Shown: positions 20,717-33,500 of the stretch, one piece after another
Layout: every line of letters starts with the position of its first letter
Numbering within the stretch: position 1 is the stretch's first letter
From: Lepidodermella squamata
Taxonomy: Eukaryota; Gastrotricha
Direction: 5' to 3'
Assembly: GCA_047495785.1 (NCBI GenBank)
Contig: JBLDXI010000031.1
Span: 1,984,001-2,048,000, forward strand
Length of the DNA: 64,000 bases
Made by a program: the position numbers and the translations under genes
The notes under the pieces: model-generated
The model's input: only the letters and a program-made list of their open reading frames with translations
What the model was told of the DNA's origin: nothing
Database searches by the model: none

Positions 20717-23700
20717 ATGCACATTCGCGCTTCATTCGATAGCGGCAGCAAGCGCAAACACGTTTGCAGCCGATACGCGCATATTTCTGATGACCGATAT
20801 TTCGCTGGCAGCCATAACAGGCTGAAACCGCTGTTTTCGCCACTTGCCCGTGTCGCCGCGGTTCGGCATCGTGCCCAACCAGTGCAAATCACTCATGTTC
20901 GTGTGTCATTCGTTTGTGGCAGCAACGCCATGCACGTTTGCAGGCGATTCGGGCACATCTCAGGTGACGCCTATTTCGCTGCAAGCCGCAGGAGGCTGGA
21001 ATCGTTGTGTTCAGCCCTTGTACGTACCGCAGCTATGCGGAAACGGGCTGAAACCAGGTGAACCATGCACATTCGCGCTTCATTCGATCGCGGCAGCAAG
21101 CGCAAACACGTTTGCAGCCGATACGCGCATATTTCGGGTGACCGATATTTCGCTGGCAGCCATAACAGGCTGAAACCGCTGTTTTCGCCACTTGCCCGTG
21201 TCGCCGCGGTTCGGCATCGTGCCCAACCAGTGCAAATCACTCATGTTCGTGTGTCATTCGTTTGTGGCAGCAACGCCATGCACGTTTGCAGGCGATTCGG
21301 GCACATCTCAGGTGACGCCTATTTCGCTGCAAGCCGCAGGAGGCTGGAATCGTTGTGTTCAGCCCTTGTACGTACCGCAGCTATGCGGAAACGGGCTGAA
21401 ACCAGGTGAACCATGCACATTCGCGCTTCATTCGATCGCGGCAGCAAGCGCAAACACGTTCGCAGCCGATAGGCGCATATTTCGGATGACCGATATTTCG
21501 CTGGCAGCCATAACAGGCTGAAACCGCTGTTTTCGCCACTGCCCGTGTCGCCGCGGTTCGGCATCGTGCCCAACCAGTGCAAATCACTCATGTTCGTGTG
21601 TCATTCGTTTGTGGCAGCAACGCCATGCACGTTTGCAGGCGATTCGGGCACATCTCAGGTGACGCCTATTTCGCTGCAAGACGCAGGAGGCTGGAATCGT
21701 TGTGTTCAGCCCTTGTACGTACCGCAGCTATGCGGAAACGGACTGAAACCAGGTAAACCATGCACATTCGCGCTTCATTCGATCGCGGCAGCAAGCGCAA
21801 ACACGTTCGCAGCCGATACGCGCATATTCCGGGTGACCGATATTTCGCTGGCAGCCATAACAGGCTGAAACCGCTGTTTTCGCCACTTGCCCGTGTCGCC
21901 GCGGTTCGGCATCGTGCCCAACCAGTGCAAATCACTCATGTTCGTGTGTCATTCGTTTGTGGCAGCAACGCCATGCACGTTTGCAGGCGATTCGGGCACA
22001 TCTCAGGTGACGCCTATTTCGCTGCAAGCCGCAGGAGGCTGGAATCGTTGTGTTCAGCCCTTGTACGTACCGCAGCTATGCGGAAACGGGCTGAAACCAG
22101 GTGAACCATGCACATTCGCGCTTCATTCGATCGCGGCAGCAAGCGCAAACACGTTCGCAGCCGATACGCGCATATTTCGGATGACCGATATTTCGCTGGC
22201 AGCCATAACAGGCTGAAACCGCTGTTTTCGCCACTTGCCCGTGTCGCCGCGGTTCGGCATCGTGCCCAACCAGTGCAAATCACTCATGTTCGTGTGTCAT
22301 TCGTTTGTGGCAGCAACGCCATGCACGTTTGCAGGCGATTCGGGCACATCTCAGGTGACGCCTATTTCGCTGCAAGCCGCAGGAGGCTGGAATCGTTGTG
22401 TTCAGCCCTTGTACGTACCGCAGCTATGCGGAAACGGGCTGAAACCAGGTGAACCATGCACATTCGCGCTTCATTCGATAGCGGCAGCAAGCGCAAACAC
22501 GTTTGCAGCCGATACGCGCATATTTCTGATGACCGATATTTCGCTGGCAGCCATAACAGGCTGAAACCGCTGTTTTCGCCACTTGCCCGTGTCGCCGCGG
22601 TTCGGCATCGTGCCCAACCAGTGCAAATCACTCATGTTCGTGTGTCATTCGTTTGTGGCAGCAACGCCATGCACGTTTGCAGGCGATTCGGGCACATCTC
22701 AGGTGACGCCTATTTCGCTGCAAGCCGCAGGAGGCTGGAATCGTTGTGTTCAGCCCTTGTACGTACCGCAGCTATGCGGAAACGGGCTGAAACCAGGTGA
22801 ACCATGCACATTCGCGCTTCATTCGATCGCGGCAGCAAGCGCAAACACGTTTGCAGCCGATACGCGCATATTTCGGGTGACCGATATTTCGCTGGCAGCC
22901 ATAACAGGCTGAAACCGCTGTTTTCGCCACTTGCCCGTGTCGCCGCGGTTCGGCATCGTGCCCAACCAGTGCAAATCACTCATGTTCGTGTGTCATTCGT
23001 TTGTGGCAGCAACGCCATGCACGTTTGCAGGCGATTCGGGCACATCTCAGGTGACGCCTATTTCGCTGCAAGCCGCAGGAGGCTGGAATCGTTGTGTTCA
23101 GCCCTTGTACGTACCGCAGCTATGCGGAAACGGGCTGAAACCAGGTGAACCATGCACATTCGCGCTTCATTCGATCGCGGCAGCAAGCGCAAACACGTTC
23201 GCAGCCGATAGGCGCATATTTCGGATGACCGATATTTCGCTGGCAGCCATAACAGGCTGAAACCGCTGTTTTCGCCACTGCCCGTGTCGCCGCGGTTCGG
23301 CATCGTGCCCAACCAGTGCAAATCACTCATGTTCGTGTGTCATTCGTTTGTGGCAGCAACGCCATGCACGTTTGCAGGCGATTCGGGCACATCTCAGGTG
23401 ACGCCTATTTCGCTGCAAGCCGCAGGAGGCTGGAATCGTTGTGTTCAGCCCTTGTACGTACCGCAGCTATGCGGAAACGGGCTGAAACCAGGTGAACCAT
23501 GCACATTCGCGCTTCATTCGATCGCGGCAGCAAGCGCAAACACGTTCGCAGCCGATAGGCGCATATTTCGGATGACCGATATTTCGCTGGCAGCCATAAC
23601 AGGCTGAAACCGCTGTTTTCGCCACTGCCCGTGTCGCCGCGGTTCGGCATCGTGCCCAACCAGTGCAAATCACTCATGTTCGTGTGTCATTCGTTTGTGG

Positions 23701-24193
23701 CAGCAACGCCATGCACGTTTGCAGGCGATTCGGGCACATCTCAGGTGACGCCTATTTCGCTGCAAGCCGCAGGAGGCTGGAATCGTTGTGTTCAGCCCTT
23801 GTACGTACCGCAGCTATGCGGAAACGGGCTGAAACCAGGTGAACCATGCACATTCGCGCTTCATTCGATCGCGGCAGCAAGCGCAAACACGTTCGCAGCC
23901 GATACGCGCATATTTCGGATGACCGATATTTCGCTGGCAGCCATAACAGGCTGAAACCGCTGTTTTCGCCACTTGCCCGTGTCGCCGCGGTTCGGCATCG
24001 TGCCCAACCAGTGCAAATCACTCATGTTCGTGTGTCATTCGTTTGTGGCAGCAACGCCATGCACGTTTGCAGGCGATTCGGGCACATCTCAGGTGACGCC
24101 TATTTCGCTGCAAGCCGCAGGAGGCTGGAATCGTTGTGTTCAGCCCTTGTACGTACCGCAGCTATGCGGAAACGGGCTGAAACCAGGTGAACC
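20717..24193. repeat. 5-monomer higher-order pattern in domain B (two copies)
   Basis: The monomer type order starting at 20717 (TTCGATAGC+TTTCTGATG type, TTCGATCGC+TTTCGGGTG type, a GATAGGCGC type with T deletion, one variable unit, then TTCGATCGC+TTTCGGATG type) recurs from 22456. The start-to-start distance is 1739 bp, and 1738 bp to the next occurrence at 24194. Distances are just under 1740 because of the 1-bp deletions. The fourth unit differs between copies. Confidence 0.6.
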
Positions 24194-27100
24194 ATGCACA
24201 TTCGCGCTTCATTCGATAGCGGCAGCAAGCGCAAACACGTTTGCAGCCGATACGCGCATATTTCTGATGACCGATATTTCGCTGGCAGCCATAACAGGCT
24301 GAAACCGCTGTTTTCGCCACTTGCCCGTGTCGCCGCGGTTCGGCATCGTGCCCAACCAGTGCAAATCACTCATGTTCGTGTGTCATTCGTTTGTGGCAGC
24401 AACGCCATGCACGTTTGCAGGCGATTCGGGCACATCTCAGGTGACGCCTATTTCGCTGCAAGCCGCAGGAGGCTGGAATCGTTGTGTTCAGCCCTTGTAC
24501 GTACCGCAGCTATGCGGAAACGGGCTGAAACCAGGTGAACCATGCACATTCGCGCTTCATTCGATCGCGGCAGCAAGCGCAAACACGTTTGCAGCCGATA
24601 CGCGCATATTTCGGGTGACCGATATTTCGCTGGCAGCCATAACAGGCTGAAACCGCTGTTTTCGCCACTTGCCCGTGTCGCCGCGGTTCGGCATCGTGCC
24701 CAACCAGTGCAAATCACTCATGTTCGTGTGTCATTCGTTTGTGGCAGCAACGCCATGCACGTTTGCAGGCGATTCGGGCACATCTCAGGTGACGCCTATT
24801 TCGCTGCAAGCCGCAGGAGGCTGGAATCGTTGTGTTCAGCCCTTGTACGTACCGCAGCTATGCGGAAACGGGCTGAAACCAGGTGAACCATGCACATTCG
24901 CGCTTCATTCGATAGCGGCAGCAAGCGCAAACACGTTTGCAGCCGATACGCGCATATTTCTGATGACCGATATTTCGCTGGCAGCCATAACAGGCTGAAA
25001 CCGCTGTTTTCGCCACTTGCCCGTGTCGCCGCGGTTCGGCATCGTGCCCAACCAGTGCAAATCACTCATGTTCGTGTGTCATTCGTTTGTGGCAGCAACG
25101 CCATGCACGTTTGCAGGCGATTCGGGCACATCTCAGGTGACGCCTATTTCGCTGCAAGCCGCAGGAGGCTGGAATCGTTGTGTTCAGCCCTTGTACGTAC
25201 CGCAGCTATGCGGAAACGGGCTGAAACCAGGTGAACCATGCACATTCGCGCTTCATTCGATAGCGGCAGCAAGCGCAAACACGTTTGCAGCCGATACGCG
25301 CATATTTCTGATGACCGATATTTCGCTGGCAGCCATAACAGGCTGAAACCGCTGTTTTCGCCACTTGCCCGTGTCGCCGCGGTTCGGCATCGTGCCCAAC
25401 CAGTGCAAATCACTCATGTTCGTGTGTCATTCGTTTGTGGCAGCAACGCCATGCACGTTTGCAGGCGATTCGGGCACATCTCAGGTGACGCCTATTTCGC
25501 TGCAAGCCGCAGGAGGCTGGAATCGTTGTGTTCAGCCCTTGTACGTACCGCAGCTATGCGGAAACGGGCTGAAACCAGGTGAACCATGCACATTCGCGCT
25601 TCATTCGATCGCGGCAGCAAGCGCAAACACGTTTGCAGCCGATACGCGCATATTTCGGGTGACCGATATTTCGCTGGCAGCCATAACAGGCTGAAACCGC
25701 TGTTTTCGCCACTTGCCCGTGTCGCCGCGGTTCGGCATCGTGCCCAACCAGTGCAAATCACTCATGTTCGTGTGTCATTCGTTTGTGGCAGCAACGCCAT
25801 GCACGTTTGCAGGCGATTCGGGCACATCTCAGGTGACGCCTATTTCGCTGCAAGCCGCAGGAGGCTGGAATCGTTGTGTTCAGCCCTTGTACGTACCGCA
25901 GCTATGCGGAAACGGGCTGAAACCAGGTGAACCATGCACATTCGCGCTTCATTCGATAGCGGCAGCAAGCGCAAACACGTTTGCAGCCGATACGCGCATA
26001 TTTCTGATGACCGATATTTCGCTGGCAGCCATAACAGGCTGAAACCGCTGTTTTCGCCACTTGCCCGTGTCGCCGCGGTTCGGCATCGTGCCCAACCAGT
26101 GCAAATCACTCATGTTCGTGTGTCATTCGTTTGTGGCAGCAACGCCATGCACGTTTGCAGGCGATTCGGGCACATCTCAGGTGACGCCTATTTCGCTGCA
26201 AGCCGCAGGAGGCTGGAATCGTTGTGTTCAGCCCTTGTACGTACCGCAGCTATGCGGAAACGGGCTGAAACCAGGTGAACCATGCACATTCGCGCTTCAT
26301 TCGATCGCGGCAGCAAGCGCAAACACGTTTGCAGCCGATACGCGCATATTTCGGGTGACCGATATTTCGCTGGCAGCCATAACAGGCTGAAACCGCTGTT
26401 TTCGCCACTTGCCCGTGTCGCCGCGGTTCGGCATCGTGCCCAACCAGTGCAAATCACTCATGTTCGTGTGTCATTCGTTTGTGGCAGCAACGCCATGCAC
26501 GTTTGCAGGCGATTCGGGCACATCTCAGGTGACGCCTATTTCGCTGCAAGCCGCAGGAGGCTGGAATCGTTGTGTTCAGCCCTTGTACGTACCGCAGCTA
26601 TGCGGAAACGGGCTGAAACCAGGTGAACCATGCACATTCGCGCTTCATTCGATAGCGGCAGCAAGCGCAAACACGTTCGCAGCCGATAGGCGCATATTTC
26701 GGATGACCGATATTTCGCTGGCAGCCATAACGGGCTGAAACCGCTGTTTTCGCCACTTGCCCGTGTCGCCGCGGTTCGGCATCGTGCCCAACCAGTGCAA
26801 ATCACTCATGTTCGTGTGTCATTCGTTTGTGGCAGCAACGCCATGCACGTTTGCAGGCGATTCGGGCACATCTCAGGTGACGCCTATTTCGCTGCAAGCC
26901 GCAGGAGGCTGGAATCGTTGTGTTCAGCCCTTGTACGTACCGCAGCTATGCGGAAACGGGCTGAAACCAGGTGAACCATGCACATTCGCGCTTCATTCGA
27001 TCGCGGCAGCAAGCGCAAACACGTTCGCAGCCGATAGGCGCATATTTCGGATGACCGATATTTCGCTGGCAGCCATAACAGGCTGAAACCGCTGTTTTCG

Positions 27101-27599
27101 CCACTTGCCCGTGTCGCCGCGGTTCGGCATCGTGCCCAACCAGTGCAAATCACTCATGTTTGTGTGTCATTCGTTTGTGGCAGCAACGCCATGCACGTTT
27201 GCAGGCGATTCGGGCACATCTCAGGTGACGCCTATTTCGCTGCAAGCCGCAGGAGGCTGGAATCGTTGTGTTCCGCTCTTGTACGTACCGCAGCTATGCG
27301 GAAACGGGCTGAAACCAGGTGAACCATGCACATTCGCGCTTCATTCGATCGCGGCAGCAAGCGCAAACACGTTCGCAGCCGATAGGCGCATATTTCGGAT
27401 GACCGATATTTCGCTGGCAGCCATAACAGGCTGAAACCGCTGTTTTCGCCACTTGCCCGTGTCGCCGCGGTTCGGCATCGTGCCCAACCAGTGCAAATCA
27501 CTCATGTTCGTGTGTCATTCGTTTGTGGCAGCAACGCCATGCACGTTTGCAGGCGATTCGGGTACATCTCAGGTGACGCCTATTTCGCTGCAAGACGCA

Positions 27600-30500
27600 G
27601 GAGGCTGGAATCGTTGTGTTCCGCTCTTGTACGTACCGCAGCTATGCGGAAACGGGCTGAAACCAGGTAAACCATGCACATTCGCGCTTCATTCGATAGC
27701 GGCAGCAAGCGCAAACACGTTTGCAGCCGATACGCGCATATTTCTGATGACCGATATTTCGCTGCCAGCCATAACAGGCTGAAACCGCTGTTTTCGCCAC
27801 TTGCCCGTGTCGCCGCGGTTTGGCATCGTGCCCAACCAGTGCAAATCACTCATGTTCGTGTGTCATTCGTTTGTGGCAGCAACGCCATGCACGTTTGCAG
27901 GCGATTCGGGCACATCTCAGGTGACGCCTATTTCGCTGCAAGCCGCAGAAGGCTGGAATCGTTGTGCTCAGCCCATGTGCGTACCGCAGCTATGCGGAAA
28001 CGGACTGAAACCAGGTAAACCATGCACATTCGCGCTTCATTCGATAGCGGCAGCAAGCGCAAACACGTTTGCAGCCGATACGCGCATATTTCTGATGACC
28101 GATATTTCGCTGGCAGCCATAACAGGCTGAAACCGCTGTTTTCGCCACTTGCCCGTGTCGCCGCGGTTCGGCATCGTGCCCAACCAGTGCAAATCACTCA
28201 TGTTCGTGTGTCATTCGTTTGTGGCAGCAACGCCATGCACGTTTGCAGGCGATTCGGGCACATCTCAGGTGACGCCTATTTCGCTGCAAGCCGCAGGAGG
28301 CTGGAATCGTTGTGTTCAGCCCTTGTACGTACCGCAGCTATGCGGAAACGGGCTGAAACCAGGTGAACCATGCACATTCGCGCTTCATTCGATCGCGGCA
28401 GCAAGCGCAAACACGTTTGCAGCCGATACGCGCATATTTCTGATGACCGATATTTCGCTGGCAGCCATAACAGGCTGAAACCGCTGTTTTCGCCACTTGC
28501 TCGTGTCGCCGCGGTTCGGCATCGTGCCCAACCAGTGCAAATCACTCATGTTCGTGTGTCATTCGTTTGTGGCAGCAACGCCATGCACGTTTGCAGGCGA
28601 TTCGGGCACATCTCAGGTGACGCCTATTTCGCTGCAAGCCGCAGAAGGCTGGAATCGTTGTGCTCAGCTCTTGTACGTACCGCAGCTATGCGGAAACGGG
28701 CTGAAACCAGGTTAACCATGCACATTCGCGCTTCATTCGATAGCGGCAGCAAGCGCAAACACGTTTGCAGCCGATACGCGCATATTTCTGATGACCGATA
28801 TTTCGCTGCCAGCCATAACAGGCTGAAACCGCTGTTTTCGCTACTTGCCCGTGTCGCCGCGGTTTGGCATCGTGCCCAACCAGTGCAAATCACTCATGTT
28901 CGTGTGTCATTCGTTTGTGGCAGCAACGCCATGCACGTTTGCAGGCGATTCGGGCACATCTCAGGTGACGCCTATTTCGCTGCAAGCCGCAGAAGGCTGG
29001 AATCGTTGTGCTCAGCCCATGTGCGTACCGCAGCTATGCGGAAACGGACTGAAACCAGGTAAACCATGCACATTCGCGCTTCATTCGATAGCGGCAGCAA
29101 GCGCAAACACGTTTGCAGCCGATACGCGCATATTTCTGATGACCGATATTTCGCTGGCAGCCATAACAGGCTGAAACCGCTGTTTTCGCCACTTGCCCGT
29201 GTCGCCGCGGTTCGGCATCGTGCCCAACCAGTGCAAATCACTCATGTTCGTGTGTCATTCGTTTGTGGCAGCAACGCCATGCACGTTTGCAGGCGATTCG
29301 GGCACATCTCAGGTGACGCCTATTTCGCTGCAAGCCGCAGAAGGCTGGAATCGTTGTGCTCAGCCCTTGTACGTACCGCAGCTATGCGGAAACGGGCTGA
29401 AACCAGGTAAACCATGCACATTCGCGCTTCATTCGATAGCGGCAGCAAGCGCAAACACGTTCGCAGCCGATACGCGCATATTTCTGATGACCGATATTTC
29501 GCTGGCAGCCATAACAGGCTGAAACCGCTGTTTTCGCCACTTGCCCGTGTCGCCGCGGTTCGGCATCGTGCCCAACCAGTGCAAATCACTCATGTTCGTG
29601 TGTCATTCGTTTGTGGCAGCAACGCCATGCACGTTTGCAGGCGATTCGGGCACATCTCAGGTGACGCCTATTTCGCTGCAAGCCGCAGAAGGCTGGAATC
29701 GTTGTGCTCAGCCCTTGTACGTACCGCAGCTATGCGGAAACGGGCTGAAACCAGGTAAACCATGCACATTCGCGCTTCATTCGATAGCGGCAGCAAGCGC
29801 AAACACGTTCGCAGCCGATACGCGCATATTTCTGATGACCGATATTTCGCTGGCAGCCATAACAGGCTGAAACCGCTGTTTTCGCCACTTGCCCGTGTCG
29901 CCGCGGTTCGGCATCGTGCCCAACCAGTGCAAATCACTCATGTTCGTGTGTCATTCGTTTGTGGCAGCAACGCCATGCACGTTTGCAGGCGATTCGGGCA
30001 CATCTCAGGTGACGCCTATTTCGCTGCAAGCCGCAGAAGGCTGGAATCGTTGTGCTCAGCCCTTGTACGTACCGCAGCTATGCGGAAACGGGCTGAAACC
30101 AGGTAAACCCTGCACATTCGCGCTTCATTCGATCGCGGCAGCAAGCGCAAACACGTTTGCAGCCGATACGCGCATATTTCTGATGACCGATATTTCGCTG
30201 GCAGCCATAACAGGCTGAAACCGCTGTTTTCGCCACTTGCTCGTGTCGCCGCGGTTCGGCATCGTGCCCAACCAGTGCAAATCACTCATGTTCGTGTGTC
30301 ATTCGTTTGTGGCAGCAACGCCATGCACGTTTGCAGGCGATTCGGGCACATCTCAGGTGACGCCTATTTCGCTGCAAGCCGCAGAAGGCTGGAATCGTTG
30401 TGCTCAGCCCTTGTACGTACCGCAGCTATGCGGAAACGGGCTGAAACCAGGTAAACCATGCACATTCGCGCTTCATTCGATAGCGGCAGCAAGGGCAAAC

Positions 30501-33500
30501 ACGTTTGCAGCCGATACGCGCATATTTCTGATGACCGATATTTCGCTGGCAGCCATAACAGGCTGAAACCGCTGTTTTCGCCACTTGCCCGTGTCGCCGC
30601 GGTTCGGCATCGTGCCCAACCAGTGCAAATCACTCATGTTCGTGTGTCATTCGTTTGTGGCAGCAACGCCATGCACGTTTGCAGGCGATTCGGGCACATC
30701 TCAGGTGACGCCTATTTCGCTGCAAGCCGCAGGAGGCTGGAATCGTTGTGTTCAGCCCTTGTACGTACCGCAGCTATGCGGAAACGGGCTGAAACCAGGT
30801 GAACCATGCACATTCGCGCTTCATTCGATCGCGGCAGCAAGCGCAAACACGTTTGCAGCCGATACGCGCATATTCCGGGTGACCGATATTTCGCTGCCAG
30901 CCATAACAGGCTGAAACCGCTGTTTTCGCCACTTGCCCGTGTCGCCGCGGTTTGGCATCGTGCCCAACCAGTGCAAATCACTCATGTTCGTGTGTCATTC
31001 GTTTGTGGCAGCAACGCCATGCACGTTTGCAGGCGATTCGGGCACATCTCAGGTGACGCCTATTTCGCTGCAAGCCGCAGAAGGCTGGAATCGTTGTGTT
31101 CAGCTCTTGTACGTACCGCAGCTATGCGGAAACGGGCTGAAACCAGGTAAACCATGCACATTCGCGCTTCATTCGATAGCGGCAGCAAGCGCAAACACGT
31201 TCGCAGCCGATACGCGCATATTCCGGGTGACCGATATTTCGCTGCCAGCCATAACAGGCTGAAACCGCTGTTTTCGCCACTTGCCCGTGTCGCCGCGGTT
31301 CGGCATCGTGCCCAACCAGTGCAAATCACTCATGTTCGTGTGTCATTCGTTTGTGGCAGCAACGCCATGCACGTTTGCAGGCGATTCGGGCACATCTCAG
31401 GTGACGCCTATTTCGCTGCAAGCCGCAGAAGGCTGGAATCGTTGTGTTCAGCTCTTGTACGTACCGCAGCTATGCGGAAACGGGCTGAAACCAGGTAAAC
31501 CATGCACATTCGCGCTTCATTCGATAGCGGCAGCAAGCGCAAACACGTTTGCAGCCGATACGCGCATATTCCGGGTGACCGATATTTCGCTGGCAGCCAT
31601 AACAGGCTGAAACCGCTGTTTTCGCCACTTGCCCGTGTCGCCGCGGTTCGGCATCGTGCCCAACCAGTGCAAATCACTCATGTTCGTGTGTCATTCGTTT
31701 GTGGCAGCAACGCCATGCACGTTTGCAGGCGATTCGGGCACATCTCAGGTGACGCCTATTTCGCTGCAAGCCGCAGGAGGCTGGAATCGTTGTGTTCAGC
31801 CCTTGTACGTACCGCAGCTATGCGGAAACGGGCTGAAACCAGGTGAACCATGCACATTCGCGCTTCATTCGATCGCGGCAGCAAGCGCAAACACGTTCGC
31901 AGCCGATACGCGCATATTTCGGATGACCGATATTTCGCTGGCAGCCATAACAGGCTGAAACCGCTGTTTTCGCCACTTGCCCGTGTCGCCGCGGTTCGGC
32001 ATCGTGCCCAACCAGTGCAAATCACTCATGTTCGTGTGTCATTCGTTTGTGGCAGCAACGCCATGCACGTTTGCAGGCGATTCGGGCACATCTCAGGTGA
32101 CGCCTATTTCGCTGCAAGCCGCAGAAGGCTGGAATCGTTGTGTTCAGCTCTTGTACGTACCGCAGCTATGCGGAAACGGGCTGAAACCAGGTAAACCATG
32201 CACATTCGCGCTTCATTCGATAGCGGCAGCAAGCGCAAACACGTTTGCAGCCGATACGCGCATATTCCGGGTGACCGATATTTCGCTGGCAGCCATAACA
32301 GGCTGAAACCGCTGTTTTCGCCACTTGCCCGTGTCGCCGCGGTTCGGCATCGTGCCCAACCAGTGCAAATCACTCATGTTCGTGTGTCATTCGTTTGTGG
32401 CAGCAACGCCATGCACGTTTGCAGGCGATTCGGGCACATCTCAGGTGACGCCTATTTCGCTGCAAGCCGCAGGAGGCTGGAATCGTTGTGTTCAGCCCTT
32501 GTACGTACCGCAGCTATGCGGAAACGGGCTGAAACCAGGTGAACCATGCACATTCGCGCTTCATTCGATAGCGGCAGCAAGCGCAAACACGTTCGCAGCC
32601 GATACGCGCATATTCCGGGTGACCGATATTTCGCTGGAAGCCATAACAGGCTGAAACCGCTGTTTTCGCCACTTGCCCGTGTCGCCGCGGTTCGGCATCG
32701 TGCCCAACCAGTGCACATCACTCATGTTCGTGTGTCATTCGTTTGTGGCAGCAACGCCATGCACGTTTGCAGGCGATTCGGGCACATCTCAGGTGACGCC
32801 TATTTCGCTGCAAGCCGCAGAAGGCTGGAATCGTTGTGTTCAGCTCTTGTACGTACCGCAGCTATGCGGAAACGGGCTGAAACCAGGTAAACCATGCACA
32901 TTTGCGCTTCATTCGATAGCGGCAGCAAGCGCAAACACGTTCGCAGCCGATACGCGCATATTTCTGATGACCGATATTTCGCTGGCAGCCATAACAGGCT
33001 GAAACCGCTGTTTTCGCCACTTGCCCGTGTCGCCGCGGTTCGGCATCGTGCCCAACCAGTGCAAATCACTCATGTTCGTGTGTCATTCGTTTGTGGCAGC
33101 AACGCCATGCACGTTTGCAGGCGATTCGGGCACATCTCAGGTGACGCCTATTTCGCTGCAAGCCGCAGAAGGCTGGAATCGTTGTGCTCAGCTCTTGTAC
33201 GTACCGCAGCTATGCGGAAACGGGCTGAAACCAGGTAAACCATGCACATTCGCGCTTCATTCGATAGCGGCAGCAAGCGCAAACACGTTTGCAGCCGATA
33301 CGCGCATATTCCGGGTGACCGATATTTCGCTGGAAGCCATAACAGGCTGAAACCGCTGTTTTCGCCACTTGCCCGTGTCGCCGCGGTTCGGCATCGTGCC
33401 CAACCAGTGCAAATCACTCATGTTCGTGTGTCATTCGTTTGTGGCAGCAACGCCATGCACGTTTGCAGGCGATTCGGGCACATCTCAGGTGACGCCTATT

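Larger units (their letters stand above)
12100..27600. repeat. Satellite variant domain B (contains the transposon)
   Basis: Most monomers carry CAGGAGGCTGG, CCAGGTGAACC and often TTCGATCGCGGC and ACGTTCGCAG. The same variants occur on both sides of the transposon (12.2-13.4 kb and 17.7-27.6 kb), so this was one homogenised block before the insertion. Boundaries are approximate. Confidence 0.7.
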
